Origin: Baffinella frigidus
Lineage: Eukaryota; Cryptophyceae; Cryptomonadales; Baffinellaceae
Length of the DNA stretch: 13,918 nt
Direction: 5' to 3'
Assembly (NCBI GenBank): GCA_026770585.1
Contig: MU646317.1
Location: forward strand, 262,714 to 276,631
Of this stretch, positions 6,303 to 12,656 are shown in pieces. The notes under the pieces are model-generated. The model worked only from the letters and a program-made list of their open reading frames with translations. It did no database searches and had not been told where the DNA came from. Numbering within the stretch: the stretch's first letter is position 1; each line of letters begins with the position of its first letter. Both the position numbers and the translations under genes were made by a program.

Positions 6303-6633
6303 AGCGTTTGGAGCCTCGGGAGCGCATCGGCGCCCAGCAACTAGCGGGAGCGCCGAGTGTGGCCCGAGGTTCTGGCCGGGCGCTGCAAAATTGGAGGGAT
6401 CGGGGGGCGACAAGCGAGACCCGCAGGGGCCCCTGCAGCGCGAGACAGCGAGATCAGCCGAAGTGGCCCGAAACCCGAACTGGACACGGATACCTTGTCT
6501 GTTGAGCGCTGTGACGCTCGCCGCACGTGTGCGGCTGCGCCCCGACGCTTCCGCCTTTGATCTCGCTCTGAGCTATAGGTCAGCCACACGTTTCCCGTGC
6601 TTCTTCCGAGAAACCCTGAGAAAATCCGCGCCG

Positions 6634-6654
6634 AAAGTTGACGAGTCGACTTTT
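6634..6654. repeat. Imperfect palindrome upstream of the J-protein ATG
   Basis: AAAGTTGACGAGTCGACTTT, with one mismatched pair, lies about 28 bases before the ATG at 6682. It is related to the palindrome at 6026-6045 at the other end of the intergenic region. Confidence 0.5.
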
Positions 6655-6681
6655 GGCACCGCCTTGATCGCAGAGAGGAGG

Positions 6682-6972
6682 ATGGCACCCCTTCGCAGAT
6701 GTGCGGGAGGGGAGGCGCGCTGGTGCAGGCGTATCTCGCCAACGTCCCTCCTCCTCCTCCTTCTCCCCACCACAGCTGCGTTTTCCCTCCCTTATTCTCC
6801 TCTCCCTTCCTCCCGCAGCGCCATGCCCCACGCCCACGCGCGGTTGCGGACACTGCCAACGGCAGCGTGGGGTCGGAGGAGCCGTGTGGGAGCGGTGGGA
6901 GCGGTGGCGATGCGCGGGGCGAAGACGGACGTGAAACAGGATGGGGAGGGAGGGATCCAGAGCTACTACGAG
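6682..6972 (+). CDS. J-protein exon 1: targeting sequence to start of J domain
   Basis: 97 codons from ATG to YYE, donor GAG|GTACGC. This ATG was chosen because it places a hydrophobic leader (SPTSLLLLLLPTTAAF) at the N-terminus. The open frame continues upstream to 6229, but that extension has no recognisable sequence and would bury the signal peptide. Confidence 0.85.
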
Positions 6973-9900
6973 GTACGCTGGAGGGGGAAGACTAGCTCTG
7001 TCTCAGCGTGATTTGGTCTCACCATTACCGGGCATGTTTTTACCCCAAAGTTGACGGATGTCACCTCAAGAATAGTCTGTCGACCCGATTGAGGCAGGGC
7101 TAGGAAGGACCCAGCGCTATTACGAATTACTCTCCACGCACCTGGCTGCAGAGGGATTTCGTGAACAACCCATCCCTGAAAAATCCAAGGACTCTAACCC
7201 CGAACCCCGAAACCTGAAACCCAAAACCAGGTGCTAGGGGTCGGGATGGGCGACGCGCCAGAAGACGTGAAACGCGCCTACCAGTCCCTGGTCAGCCCCC
7301 GACTTAGAAGCCGCGTACCAGTCACCATCTGCGGTACAATTTACAATCTATAAGGTAGATTTTGCAATCTAGAAGGTACTATTTAAGATTTAAAAGTAGG
7401 GGGGAAGAGTCGGGATGGGCCACGCGCCGGAAGACGTGAAACCCTGGTCAGCGAACCCGAAACCCGAAACCCTAAAACCCGAAACCCGAAACCCTAAACC
7501 CTAAACCCTAAACCCTAAACCCTAAACCCGAAACCCGAAACCCTAAACCCTAAACCCTAAACGATAAACCCTAAACCCTAAACCTTAAACCCTCAACCCT
7601 CAGCCATAAACCCTAAAACCTAAGGCCTAAAGCCTAAACCCTAAATCCTGAAGCCCAAACCTAAACTTCAAATCCTAATCCAGTTCTGTAAGAAGTCATC
7701 CCTCCTTCCTTGTAAAGTCATCGATCCTTAATTGTAAAGTCATTTCTCCTTCCCAACTGATTCCTTTAAGTGGACATTCCAATAAACGGACGATTTCTCT
7801 CAGGCGAGGGTGTACCACCCGGACGTGACCGGCGGGGACGAAGACTCCACCGAGGTTTTCATCATCGTCAACGAAGCCTACGAGGTTGTTAACTTGACAA
7901 TCCGTGACTTTGGAAAGTTGGCAATCTCTTGACTTTTGAAAGCTGACAATCTGTTGACTTTAGATTCTACACGATGCAGCCTACACCCTACACCCTCAAC
8001 GCTCAACCCCGACGCATACACGGCTGAGTATGAAACACACCTTTTCTATCCACTCCTTTTCTATGAAATGAACTTTCCTCTCCACCTAGATTTTCATTCT
8101 CGTGAAGGAGAACTTGTTTTTTAACCCTAAACCCCAAACCCCAAACCCCAAACCCCAAACCCCAAACTCCAAACCCCAACCCCCAAACCCCAAACCCTAA
8201 ACCCCATACCCCAAACCCTAAGCCCTAAACCATAAATCGTACACCATACAACCTCCTCTTGATTCCCTAATCCCTATTCCCCAACCCCTAAACCCCCAAC
8301 CCCAACCTAAGTACTGAGCGACAAGTCAAAACGGGAGTGATACAATTCGAATCCTAAACCTTATACCCCTGAGCCCAAAACCCCAAACCCCAAACCCTAA
8401 TTTCTAACCTCTGATCCCTGTTCCATAACTCCTGAACCCTAATCCCAGTCCCTAACCCCTGACCCCCAAACCTCAAATCCCAACCCAGATACTGATCGAC
8501 GATGCAAGACAGAAGCAAAACAATTTGAATCTTAACACCCAAACCGTATTTCCTAACCCCCAAAGCCTGAACTCGAAAGGTACTGAGCGACGAGACAAGG
8601 CGGAAGAGGTACAACTCGGACCTTCTGCTCCAGGGCTACCGCCCGCCGGTGAACCCCTACTCCCTAAACCCTGCACCCTACACACACCGCACACCATATA
8701 CCCTAAACCCAAGGTTCCCGGCCGCAGGTGACCCTAAACTCTAGAGCCAAGGGTACCTGCCCAAAGTGAAACCCTGGACCCTACACCAGGGTTTAGGGTT
8801 TAGGGTGTAGGGTGTAGGAAGAAGTACAACTCGGACCTTCTACTCCAGAGGTACCGACCGCCGGCGAACCCCTGAATCCCAAACCCTACACCCTAAACCC
8901 TAAAACCTAATCCTTATATGCCCTATACCCTGAACCAAAGGGTACCGGGGTACAGAGTACACTCTATCAGGGTACATACCCTATCAGGGTAAGGGGTATA
9001 GGCTTCAGGCTATTGGTTAGGGTATAGGGTATAGGGTATAGGGTTCAGGGCATAGGGTTCAGGGTATTAGTTAGGGTTTAGGGTATAGGGTTCAGGGTAT
9101 ACGGTTTGCGGTTAAGGTTCAGGGTTGAGGGTCAAAGGGTTGAGGGTTGAGGGTTGAGGGTTCAGGGTTTAGGCAAAGGTCACGAGGGGAGGCGGAAGCG
9201 ATACAACTCAGACATTCTCGGAAGCGATACAACTCAGACATTCTCCTGCAGGGGTACCAGACATTCTCCTGTTGGGGTACCGGCCACAGGTAACCTGAAC
9301 CCCAAACCCAAACCTCAAACCCTGTCCCCAAACCCCAAACCCCAAACCCCAAACTCCAAACCCCAAACCCTTAACCCCAAAGCCCAACCCCTAACCCCAG
9401 ACCCTCGCAGGCGGCAGCCTACACGGGAAAGCCTCGCGGACAGGAGCTTGGCATGTCTACGGTAACCCTAACCCCTGAACCCTAAACCCTAAATCCTAAA
9501 CCCCAAACCCTAAACCCTAAACCCTAAACCTTAAACCCTAAACCCTAAACCCTAAACCCTACACCCTGAACCCTTAACCCTAAACCCTAAACCCTAAACA
9601 CTCAACACTAACCCCTAAACCCTAAACCCCGTGGTGAGCCTCCATCCGCCGTTGCGATTTAACATTTCCCGACATCCACGGCTTCAGAGTGTAGGGTTTA
9701 GGGTTGGGGGGTAGGGTTTAGGGTTTAGGGTGTAGGGTTTACGGTTAAGGGTCTAGGGTGTAGGGTTCCCTTTGGCTCAGTTTCTGACATCCCCGGCTCT
9801 TCTCCCTTAGTTTTCGACAATCCCTCAGTTTCCCAGCCCGTAGCTTTCGTACCAGTAAGGTAACTAAACCTGGCAGGCCTTTCACCAGGATTTCCAGGAT

Positions 9901-10978
9901 TTCCTTTAGTTGACTAATGATGATCAGTCAACTGTTGACTAATGTTGAACAGTCAACTTTTATGCTATGTGAGGCATGGGTTTTATGCCAAGATAACAAC
10001 ACCCACCCCAGCATGCCACACATAAAAGCCTAACATAGCACAAAAAGTGCAACTGAATCCGTGATATTCCGAAATGATCAGTTAACAGTTGACTAATGCT
10101 GATCGGTCAACTGAGTTGACTCTCACTAATCAGTCAACCCCCCCCCTCGTTCGCAGCTGGAGTTCTTCGCGGTGGTGGTCTTAGTCAACATCCCAGGCTT
10201 CCTCTTCCTCTGGGCCCCCCTCTTCGGCATCAAGGTCCATACCTCTAGTGTTTCGTTTTTGTCCAAGGGTTTGAGGTTTAGGGTTAAGGGTGTAGTTATC
10301 CCTTAAGTGGCCATTAGGCTCATACACCCTACCGTATGGCCATAGGACCTGCCTAGGACCTCTTGGCGGTCAAATTTGACCGCCTGGCCACTCAAGGGAT
10401 ATGACCGATTCGTGTATTATTCACGTCTTCCCCGGTGCAAAACAGCCCTTTCGTAGCCACCCCCCATCAAGGCATGCGCTAGCAGCAACTTGACTTATGA
10501 GCGAGAGAGAGAGAAAGTGGCTTTCGTGAAAACGTACAGCTGAGCGTCAAGGCCCCTCTCTCTCTCAGTCTATTTGGTCTCACAATTTTGGCAAGGCCAG
10601 TCGCGTTTTCACTCCAAAGTTGACGGATTTGTACCGCGAACCCAGATGGTCAACTTGAGAATAGTCCGGGAACATCATGGGCTTCCTCTTTCTCTGCCCC
10701 CCCCTCTTGGGCGCCAGCAGCAACGTCCCACGCCAGAGAGCATTAGTCAACCACGCCAGAGAGCTCGAGGGAAACCGACGCCTTATCCTCGCCAGATATG
10801 GCGTCGTTGACTTGAGTATTAAGGGGGTTTTCCCGGAAAGATGTCAAAAGTGGATGTTCCGAGCCCTCTGGCGCGGTCACTTTCTCTCTCCCTCTCTCTC
10901 ATAAGTCTGTGAACATCGTGGGTTCGACACTTGCAGGTTGACATGGACTTGATCTATGGGCTCATCGGCGCCAAGTGA
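6682..10978 (+). CDS. Plastid-targeted J-domain co-chaperone with a C-terminal membrane segment
   Basis: Seven exons join in frame, all in phase 0: 6682-6972, 7231-7290, 7804-7884, 8580-8648, 9411-9461, 10157-10234, 10937-10978; 223 residues. Residues 1-34 form a signal peptide (RR, then LLLLLL, then TTAAF) whose AAF end matches the Phe-containing cleavage site of complex-plastid preproteins. A basic, Ala/Arg-rich transit-like stretch follows to about residue 90. The J domain spans about 95-160: YYEVLGV, helix II VKRAYQSLARVY, HPD at 122-124, NEAYEVLSDETRRKRYNSD. YTGKP follows, then a hydrophobic segment at about 187-208 and a short tail ending GLIGAK. J proteins stimulate Hsp70 ATPase, so the likely partner is stromal Hsp70, with the protein anchored to a plastid membrane. 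There is no ferredoxin, zinc-finger or C-terminal substrate domain, so this is a class C J protein of unknown specific role. Confidence 0.88.
6992..7103. mobile_element. MITE, GCTCTGTCTCA / AAAGTTGACGG family (copy in J-protein intron 1)
   Basis: Starts CTAGCTCTGTCTCA and ends TGAGGCAGGGCTAG, again with TA at each edge. It contains the family core CACCATT...CCAAAGTTGACGGAT...CAAGAATAGTC. It begins 19 bases after the exon 1 donor. Confidence 0.8.
7182..7229 (+). repeat. Short C-rich tract before J-protein exon 2
   Basis: CCCCGAAACCTGAAACCC-type units end at the exon 2 acceptor. C-rich on the sense strand. Confidence 0.6.
7231..7290 (+). CDS. J-protein exon 2: J-domain helices I-II
   Basis: Acceptor ACCAG|GTG, donor CTG|GTCAGC, 20 codons: VLGVGMGDAPEDVKRAYQSL. 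It continues YYE of exon 1 into the canonical YYEVLGV. A partial ghost follows at 7397-7446. Confidence 0.92.
7397..7446 (+). pseudogene. Ghost copy of J-protein exon 2
   Basis: Shares TCGGGATGGGC, ACGCGCC, GAAGACGTGAAA and CCCTGGTCAGC with exon 2 and its donor. It has lost 13 bases in the middle and has an altered 5' end. It sits 106 bases after the real exon and is followed directly by a CCCTAAA array. Confidence 0.85.
7448..7660 (+). repeat. CCCTAAA array in J-protein intron 2
   Basis: Contains a perfect run of CCCTAAA units around 7493-7527 and again to 7580, then decays to CCTAAAGC-type units. Purest telomere-like array in this gene; starts immediately after the exon 2 ghost. Confidence 0.9.
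7682..7757 (+). repeat. Three-unit tandem repeat (TGTAAAGTCAT type)
   Basis: TGTAAGAAGTCATCCCTCCT, TGTAAAGTCATCGATCCTTA and TGTAAAGTCATTTCTCCTTC follow one another at about 26-bp spacing upstream of exon 3. Confidence 0.7.
7804..7884 (+). CDS. J-protein exon 3: HPD loop and helix III
   Basis: Acceptor CTCTCAG|GCG, donor GAG|GTTGTT, 27 codons: ARVYHPDVTGGDEDSTEVF then IIVNEAYE. Contains the invariant HPD tripeptide needed to stimulate Hsp70. No copy of this exon was found in the neighbouring introns. Confidence 0.93.
7885..7965 (+). repeat. Three-unit tandem repeat at the exon 3 donor (TTGACAATCNGTTGACTTT type)
   Basis: Units of about 26 bp begin at about 7888, 7915 and 7941: TTGACAATCCGTGACTTT, TTGGCAATCTCTTGACTTTT, CTGACAATCTGTTGACTTT. 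They start directly at the donor of exon 3. Confidence 0.7.
8124..8310 (+). repeat. CCCCAAA/CCCTAAA tract in J-protein intron 3
   Basis: CCCCAAA units in near-perfect series (8127-8170) become CCCTAAACC-type; ends at exon 4 ghost 1. Similar C-rich repeat continues between ghosts (8355-8488, 8534-8575). Bases 7966-8123 show no exon. Confidence 0.8.
8311..8354 (+). pseudogene. Ghost copy 1 of J-protein exon 4
   Basis: Reads VLSDKSKRE, stop, YNSN in the frame of exon 4. The acceptor AG has become AA and the 3' half is replaced by repeat sequence. Confidence 0.82.
8489..8533 (+). pseudogene. Ghost copy 2 of J-protein exon 4
   Basis: Reads ILIDDARQKQNNLNL after an intact CAG, aligning residue by residue with VLSDETRRKRYNSDL. 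It is open but has lost the conserved residues and the donor. Confidence 0.78.
8580..8648 (+). CDS. J-protein exon 4: end of J domain (best of several copies)
   Basis: Acceptor CGAAAG|GTA, donor CCG|GTGAAC, 23 codons: VLSDETRRKRYNSDLLLQGY then RPP. Of five related sequences in introns 3-4 it is the only one with an uninterrupted frame, intact splice sites and the expected VLSD...R.RYN motif, so it is taken as the functional exon. Confidence 0.85.
8711..8727 (+). pseudogene. Possible tail ghost of J-protein exon 4
   Basis: AAGGTTCCCGGCCGCAG followed by GTGACC resembles the end of copy 4 (GGTACCGGCCACAG|GTAACC) and more weakly the real exon end plus donor. Too short for certainty. Confidence 0.35.
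8817..8863 (+). pseudogene. Ghost copy 3 of J-protein exon 4 (5'-truncated)
   Basis: Reads KKYNSDLLLQRYRPP, nearly identical to the end of exon 4. The VLSDETRR part is replaced by a TTTAGGG/TGTAGGG tract that abuts the exon sequence, and the donor is GC rather than GT. Confidence 0.85.
9179..9289 (+). pseudogene. Ghost copy 4 of J-protein exon 4 with internal tandem duplications
   Basis: Begins after AAAG like exon 4 and contains AGGCGGAAGCGATACAACTC, but with a 7-base loss near the start. A 26-bp unit is tandemly repeated (9194-9219, 9220-9245), and a 22-bp unit beginning CAGACATTCTCCTG occurs at about 9236 and 9258. It ends CAG|GTAACC. Confidence 0.82.
9290..9402 (+). repeat. CCCCAAA tract before J-protein exon 5
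   Basis: CCCCAAACCCCAAACC-type units, C-rich on the sense strand, running from ghost copy 4 to the exon 5 acceptor. Confidence 0.75.
9411..9461 (+). CDS. J-protein exon 5: YTGKP linker
   Basis: Acceptor CTCGCAG|GCG, donor ACG|GTAACC, 17 codons: AAAYTGKPRGQELGMST. A YTGKP-like motif after the J domain also occurs in some plastid J proteins. Joins exons 4 and 6 in phase 0. Confidence 0.75.
9462..9770 (+). repeat. CCCTAAA array followed by an inverted TTTAGGG array, J-protein intron 5
   Basis: 9462-9632 is mostly perfect CCCTAAA units. After a 57-base spacer, 9690-9768 is TTTAGGG/TGTAGGG, so the two can form a long hairpin. Bases 9771-9910 contain no exon that I can see. Confidence 0.85.
9914..10137. 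mobile_element. Foldback built from GACTAATGNTGATCAGTCAAC units
   Basis: TTGACTAATGATGATCAGTC and TTGACTAATGTTGAACAGTC at the left pair with GTTGACTAATGCTGATCGGT/ACTAATCAGTCAAC at the right. An inner arm TGCTATGTGAGGC...TTTTATG pairs with CATAAAAGCCTAACATAGCA. It lies just before the exon 6 acceptor. Confidence 0.65.
10157..10234 (+). CDS. J-protein exon 6: membrane segment
   Basis: Acceptor TTCGCAG|CTG, donor AAG|GTCCAT, 26 codons: LEFFAVVVLVNIPGFLFLWA then PLFGIK. Long enough and hydrophobic enough for one membrane span. A diverged copy of its second half is at 10671-10718. Confidence 0.82.
10297..10401. mobile_element. Foldback element in J-protein intron 6, ends TATCCCTTRAGTGGCC
   Basis: 16-bp inverted ends with one mismatch, 105 bp overall. 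Its right arm carries a perfect 20-bp palindrome GGCGGTCAAATTTGACCGCC. No coding capacity. Confidence 0.75.
10560..10668. mobile_element. AAAGTTGAC MITE copy in J-protein intron 6
   Basis: CTATTTGGTCTCACAATTTTGG, CCAAAGTTGACGGATTTGTA and GTCAACTTGAGAATAGTC match the 13247 copy. The left end has become a CT repeat and the right end runs straight into the exon 6 ghost. Confidence 0.75.
10671..10718 (+). pseudogene. Ghost copy of J-protein exon 6 (3' part)
   Basis: Reads NIMGFLFLCPPLLGAS against NIPGFLFLWAPLFGIK of exon 6. Open reading frame but no donor, and the 5' half is missing where a MITE-like sequence ends. Confidence 0.78.
10937..10978 (+). CDS. J-protein exon 7: C-terminus and stop
   Basis: Acceptor CTTGCAG|GTT, 13 codons (VDMDLIYGLIGAK) and TGA. 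The stop lies only five bases before a pogo-like MITE, so the whole 3' UTR must come from, or lie beyond, that element. Confidence 0.8.
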   Translation, partial: VDMDLIYGLIGAK

Positions 10979-10983
10979 AGCTA

Positions 10984-11294
10984 CAGGGATACCTCGTTTA
11001 CAAGAAAGCGCTTCTCAAGAAAACGCACCGGATCTCACCCCTGCGTTTTCTTAATCTTAAGAAAAAGGCACCGACCGGATTCCCCCCCCGTTTTCTTAAC
11101 TTTAAGAAAACGTGGACCGACCGCTTTCCTGCGTTTTCTTAACCTTTAAGAAAACGAGGACCGACCGCTTTCGTGCATTTTCTTGATCTTAAGAAAAAGA
11201 CACCGACCGGATTCTCCTTCCGTTTTCTTATTTTAAGAAAACGCCGACTGACCGACCCTCGAGCAAGGGTGTTCGTGTAGCCGAGGTACCCCTG
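10984..11294. mobile_element. Pogo/Tigger-like MITE right after the J-protein stop codon
   Basis: Termini CAGGGATACCTCG and, inverted, CAGGGGTACCTCG are flanked by TA on both sides (10982-10983, 11295-11296). CAGG(N)ATACCTCG is the end sequence known from Tigger/pogo-type DNA transposons. The interior is a five-unit tandem array of hairpins (11044-11243). No transposase. Confidence 0.8.
11044..11243. repeat. Tandem array of five hairpin units inside the pogo-like MITE
   Basis: Units start near 11044, 11089, 11132, 11175 and 11221 (period 43-46 bp). Each has the form CGTTTTCTTAA-N-TTAAGAAAACG separated by ACCGACCG-containing spacers. Units 2 and 3 are the most alike; units 1 and 4 share AAGAAAAAG and ACCGACCGGATT. 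Confidence 0.85.
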
Positions 11295-11298
11295 TAGG

Positions 11299-11439
11299 CC
11301 TTCGAAGTAGATTCACTTAGGCCTCCTAAGTAGAGAGAGTTGACAGGTAATTACGGGCCTTCTAAGGCCGGCTCGAGCTCTCGAGTAAATCTAACGAAAG
11401 ACAGCGGCCTCCTCGGGATTCGTGGAGCCTGTAGCGTTC
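11299..11439. other. Unassigned intergenic sequence
   Basis: Short palindromes (TTAGGCCTCCTAAG, GCTCGAGCTCTCGAG) suggest eroded foldback DNA. No ORF with recognisable product and no RNA gene. Confidence 0.5.
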
Positions 11440-11530
11440 ACACTCTGTCTATTTGGGCTCAACACTTTGGCGAGCCTGGGCTCTTTCCCGCTCCAAAGTA
11501 GACGGGGCTGTACCGCAAAACTAGCATGTC
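11440..11530. mobile_element. AAAGTTGAC MITE copy, 3'-eroded
   Basis: CTCTGTCTATTTGGGCTCAA, GGGCTCTTTCCCGCTCCAAA and TGTACCGC follow the 13247 copy closely; the right arm (AGCATGTCAGAC) is mutated and cut short. Confidence 0.7.
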
Positions 11531-11788
11531 AGACACTGTGCATGTAGCTCCATACTCACGGGCGACGCTGCGTGAGAGATTGATAATTTATTGCCAAACC
11601 ATCAGCGTCAGTGCCGCACATGCTACACATTGTGCCACTTACTGTACCCCGTGTCGGCCGCTCATACGAGCATTTTCCGTATGGATTGTAACTCGACCTC
11701 CTACGCTCCCAGTGAATCGAGAGGGGGCGTGAGACCGCCAACTCGCTTCGTGCATCCTCGTTTTCGAGTTGCTTCAACTGCGTTCAGT
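11531..11788. other. Unassigned intergenic sequence with half of a dispersed direct repeat
   Basis: Short ORFs on both strands resemble nothing known. A stretch beginning GGGGGCGTGAGACCG (11723-11764) is repeated at 12297-12339. Confidence 0.5.
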
Positions 11789-11790
11789 TA

Positions 11791-11907
11791 CAGGGGTACC
11801 TCGCTCATAAGAAACCGCCGCCCCCTAGGACCCTACAGTAGCCCTATGCCTAGGGTCCTACGGTGGTCCCAGGGGGAAGGCAGTTTCTTATGAGCGAGGT
11901 ACCCCTG
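11791..11907. mobile_element. Pogo/Tigger-like MITE, short copy
   Basis: Ends CAGGGGTACCTCGCTCATAA with a perfect inverted repeat of about 25 bp continuing to GAAAC, TA flanks at 11789-11790 and 11908-11909, 117 bp. Interior palindrome CTAGGACCCTAC / TAGGGTCCTA. Confidence 0.88.
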
Positions 11908-11954
11908 TAGTTTGCTTCCTTACATTATTACGTGTAGAGTAGCTACACCTTGCT

Positions 11955-12123
11955 CGGATAGCGAGGGGGCAAATCGTTCGGGCGATTCTGGACCTCACTC
12001 CATTTTGGACGCCACTTTTTAGTACAAACTGGACGCGACTGGTACTTGTCACGTCCAATTTCCGTACTTCGTACATCAATTCGTACCCGAATTGAAAAGA
12101 TCCGTTTGCCCCCTCGCTATCCG
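11955..12123. mobile_element. Foldback element, ends CGGATAGCGAGGGGGCAAA
   Basis: 19-bp perfect inverted termini, 169 bp, AT-richer interior. No coding capacity. One of three elements in close succession between the J-protein and HECT genes. Confidence 0.85.
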
Positions 12124-12152
12124 ACCCAGGTAATGAACGATGGATTTAATTC

Positions 12153-12281
12153 CGGAACATGACAGAATCTGTCCCGCTATCTTAGGCTCCCCACGCGGAA
12201 GGTAAGGGTGTACATGCTATGTTAGGCATAACATGATGCTATCTTACGAATTTTTATCAGGACAGATCCTGGTATGTTCCG
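12153..12281. mobile_element. Foldback element, ends CGGAACAT...ATCTGTCC
   Basis: CGGAACATGACAGAATCTGT at the left and CGGAACATACCAGGATCTGT inverted at the right; 129 bp. Contains the palindromic stretch ATGCTATGTTAGGCATAACA. Confidence 0.75.
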
Positions 12282-12296
12282 AGATGAGATTGAACA

Positions 12297-12339
12297 GGGG
12301 GCGTGAGACCGGCAACACGGTTCGTTAATGCTCGTTTTG
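12297..12339. repeat. Second copy of the GGGGGCGTGAGACCG direct repeat
   Basis: Matches 11723-11764 through CGTGAGACCG, CAAC, TTCGT and GCTCGTTTT. Three foldback elements lie between the two copies, so an old local duplication was later filled by insertions, or the repeat is itself mobile. Confidence 0.65.
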
Positions 12340-12610
12340 TTTCTGCTTCCTTCGGCGCCCCGCCTCCGCGAAACACACCGATCTTTCTACACTCTGCACC
12401 CCGCGCCCTCACCCTGGCGCATCCCACACGGAATCCACTACGCCACTACTCACAGGCCCGCCTCGGAACCTCTCCCGCCAAATCGCCGCTTTACAATAAC
12501 GTCGTCCTCTCTCGCGAGGGCCGAGTCTCCTCAGACGGGCCCACCTCACCCCGTCCCGAGGCGGGTCCATCCGTCCCGAAGCGGGCCCGTCCCACGACCC
12601 TGTCCTCCCA

Positions 12611-12612
<2 letters not shown>
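12340..12612. other. GC-rich region 3' of the HECT gene
   Basis: Probably 3' UTR and intergenic sequence of the minus-strand HECT gene. It holds two near-tandem GTCCCGARGCGGG(C/T)CC units (12553-12590). A 156-codon plus-strand ORF from 12303 crosses it but overlaps the HECT exon and is proline/arginine-biased, so is not called. Confidence 0.5.

Positions 12613-12646
<34 letters not shown>
12612..12646. repeat. (CT)n microsatellite at the HECT 3' end
   Basis: About 17 CT dinucleotides on plus, i.e. (GA)n on the HECT sense strand, starting 11 bases after the stop codon. Confidence 0.95.
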
Positions 12647-12647
<1 letters not shown>

Positions 12648-12656
12648 GAGAAGTCT

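Larger units (their letters stand above)
6018..6681. promoter_or_regulatory. Divergent intergenic region, probable shared promoter
   Basis: The 664 bases between the two start codons contain no exon I can support and almost no telomere-like repeat, unlike the introns on both sides. Visible landmarks are a perfect 20-bp palindrome at 6026-6045, a related imperfect one at 6634-6654, and a hairpin containing TTCTGGAA at 6283-6302. Transcription start sites cannot be seen. Confidence 0.5.
8655..9178 (+). repeat. Mixed-orientation telomere-like tracts in J-protein intron 4
   Basis: C-rich units (8655-8710, 8876-8935) alternate with G-rich ones (8788-8816, 9000-9172), so parts can pair. GTACC-containing fragments (8749, 8946, 8966) recall the 3' end of exon 4. 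Ghosts lie at the orientation switches. Confidence 0.75.

Noticed and set aside
5967-6413. 148-codon minus ORF that would extend the helicase N-terminus
   Set aside because: Only its last 13 residues fit the family. The rest is in the intergenic region, has no homology I can see and includes the 20-bp palindrome.
6229-6681. In-frame upstream extension of J-protein exon 1
   Set aside because: Open by chance in GC-rich DNA; using it would bury the signal peptide and AAF cleavage site inside the protein.
60-9640. Chromosome end (true telomere or subtelomere)
   Set aside because: The repeats are degenerate, change orientation and lie inside introns of housekeeping-type genes; no terminal uninterrupted array is present.
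10984-11294. CRISPR-like regular array
   Set aside because: Units are palindromic with similar spacers, inside a TA-flanked foldback element in a eukaryotic genome.
2678-12281. Autonomous transposons
   Set aside because: None of the foldback elements encodes a transposase or any protein; all are under about 360 bp.
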